A stretch of DNA of 64,000 nt, taken from contig NZ_JOBF01000006.1 of NCBI RefSeq assembly GCF_000718635.1, forward strand, positions 186,001-250,000, given 5' to 3'. The DNA is from Streptomyces varsoviensis (GTDB lineage: Bacteria > Actinomycetota > Actinomycetes > Streptomycetales > Streptomycetaceae). Below, in pieces: positions 63,434-64,000 of the stretch (position 1 is the stretch's first letter; the number at the start of each line of letters is the position of its first letter). The position numbers were made by a program, and so were the translations under genes. The notes beneath the pieces were generated by a model, which saw only the letters and a list, made by a program, of their open reading frames with translations, ran no database searches and was not told the DNA's origin.

Positions 63434-64000
63434 CTAGCGGAGCGAGTTCAGCGGGTACCGCGCCCCACCCGTGCCCTCCCGGCACCGGTCGGCGCTCAGG
63501 TTGCCGGCCAGGCCCGGCAGTTCCGCCCAGGCCGCTTCCCCGATAGCGCGCTGGTCGACCTGTTCCTGGCGGGCCTGGCGCACCTCTCCCAGCAGCCTCT
63601 GATGGGTCCGGAAGTCCTGGCCCCGCAGGTCCACGGCCTGGTCGAGGGCGTGCTCGGCCGCCTGTTCCGTCTCCTCGGCCTCGGCGACCTCCTCGTCGGC
63701 GGCGGCGAGCTGCCGCTCCACGCCGTCCGTGTTCGCGGCGGCGCGGTCGGCCGCCTCCTGGGCGACCTCGGTACGGGCCCGAGCCGCCGTCAACGCCCCT
63801 TCCGCTGCCCCCAGTTCGCTGCGCGCGGCGGCCAGGTCCGCTTCGGGGTCGGGTTCGGGCCCGGCGACGGACGAGGTGTCCGACGCGCTGTCGTCCGCGG
63901 CCTCGGCGGCCGCCAGGGCCGCTTCGGCCTCCGCCACCGCGCGTTCCGCGCTGGCGACCCGGATCTGGGCGGTCCGCTGCGCCTGCGCCTGGGTCCGGGC
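63434..64000 (-). CDS. Coiled-coil protein, C-terminal part (cut by window edge)
   Basis: The leftward frame is open from the window edge (ARTQAQAQRTAQIRVASAER) to a stop at 63434, giving 188 residues. It is dominated by Ala/Glu/Arg heptads (AAEGALTAARARTEVAQEAA; VERQLAAADEEVAEAEETEQ), typical of a long coiled coil, and ends in a short non-helical tail with ADRCREGTGGARYPLNSLR. A GTG at 63937 is not the start, since coding character continues upstream. Family not recognised; it may be a structural or scaffold protein. Confidence 0.7.
   Translation of the reverse strand, partial: ARTQAQAQRTAQIRVASAERAVAEAEAALAAAEAADDSASDTSSVAGPEPDPEADLAAARSELGAAEGALTAARARTEVAQEAADRAAANTDGVERQLAAADEEVAEAEETEQAAEHALDQAVDLRGQDFRTHQRLLGEVRQARQEQVDQRAIGEAAWAELPGLAGNLSADRCREGTGGARYPLNSLR

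Overview
The window is chromosomal DNA of a Streptomyces species. The GC content is very high, codons end in G or C, and GTG starts are common. The gene set and order match the S. coelicolor region from about SCO3545 to SCO3582 (hppA, bldG with its anti-sigma partner, an MrfA-type helicase, a tad pilus operon, acsA, nhaA, crp, ArsA-like pair, wblA, a PonA-type PBP). The same order is found in Mycobacterium tuberculosis from about Rv3649 to Rv3683, so most of the first 43 kb is old, conserved actinobacterial backbone. Functions there rest on family motifs plus synteny recalled from memory; no search was run.

Layout. 1-7.9 kb: partial methyltransferase, lipoprotein, H+-pyrophosphatase, RsbW-like anti-sigma factor, BldG and, divergently, a DUF1998 helicase. 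8.0-13.0 kb: leftward tad operon (two TadE-like proteins, a DUF4244 pilin, TadC, TadB, TadA, Ssd/CpaE-like) coupled by 4-nt overlaps. 13.0-26.2 kb: HAD phosphatase, a probable Ms1/6S-like RNA, a degenerate Fic protein, a CooC-like ATPase, a deacetylase lipoprotein, a SulP-carbonic anhydrase fusion, acetyl-CoA synthetase, NhaA behind an nhaA-I-type riboswitch, a holin-like protein and an epoxide hydrolase. 27-43.2 kb: MarP-like protease, CoA-type Nudix, endonuclease III, Crp, an HTH regulator, metallo-beta-lactamase and Nudix, RidA and DUF4177, two ArsA-like ATPases, WblA, PBP, YqeY, phosphoesterase, Pr6Pr membrane protein.

43.2-53.0 kb: a genomic island sits in tRNA-Pro(CGG), bounded by a perfect 46-bp repeat of the tRNA 3' part. 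It carries a DISARM anti-phage locus with apparently intact drmA and drmB. A drmE-like C-terminal fragment and a drmC 5' fragment flank them, each at an apparent deletion junction. A helicase pseudogene and two uncharacterised genes complete it. No methyltransferase and no integrase are visible.

53.1-64 kb: a more Streptomyces-specific stretch. It has an ATP-binding/XRE-DUF5753/DUF397 regulatory set with a 472-bp tandem duplication, a PIG-L deacetylase, a large LuxR (LAL) regulator, a STAND-type ATPase, a ricin-domain membrane protein and a partial coiled-coil protein.

Several genes have no Shine-Dalgarno sequence but a TAnnnT box 6-8 nt before the start codon, as expected for leaderless mRNAs. 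Intergenic spaces repeatedly hold short GTAC-rich tandem repeats.
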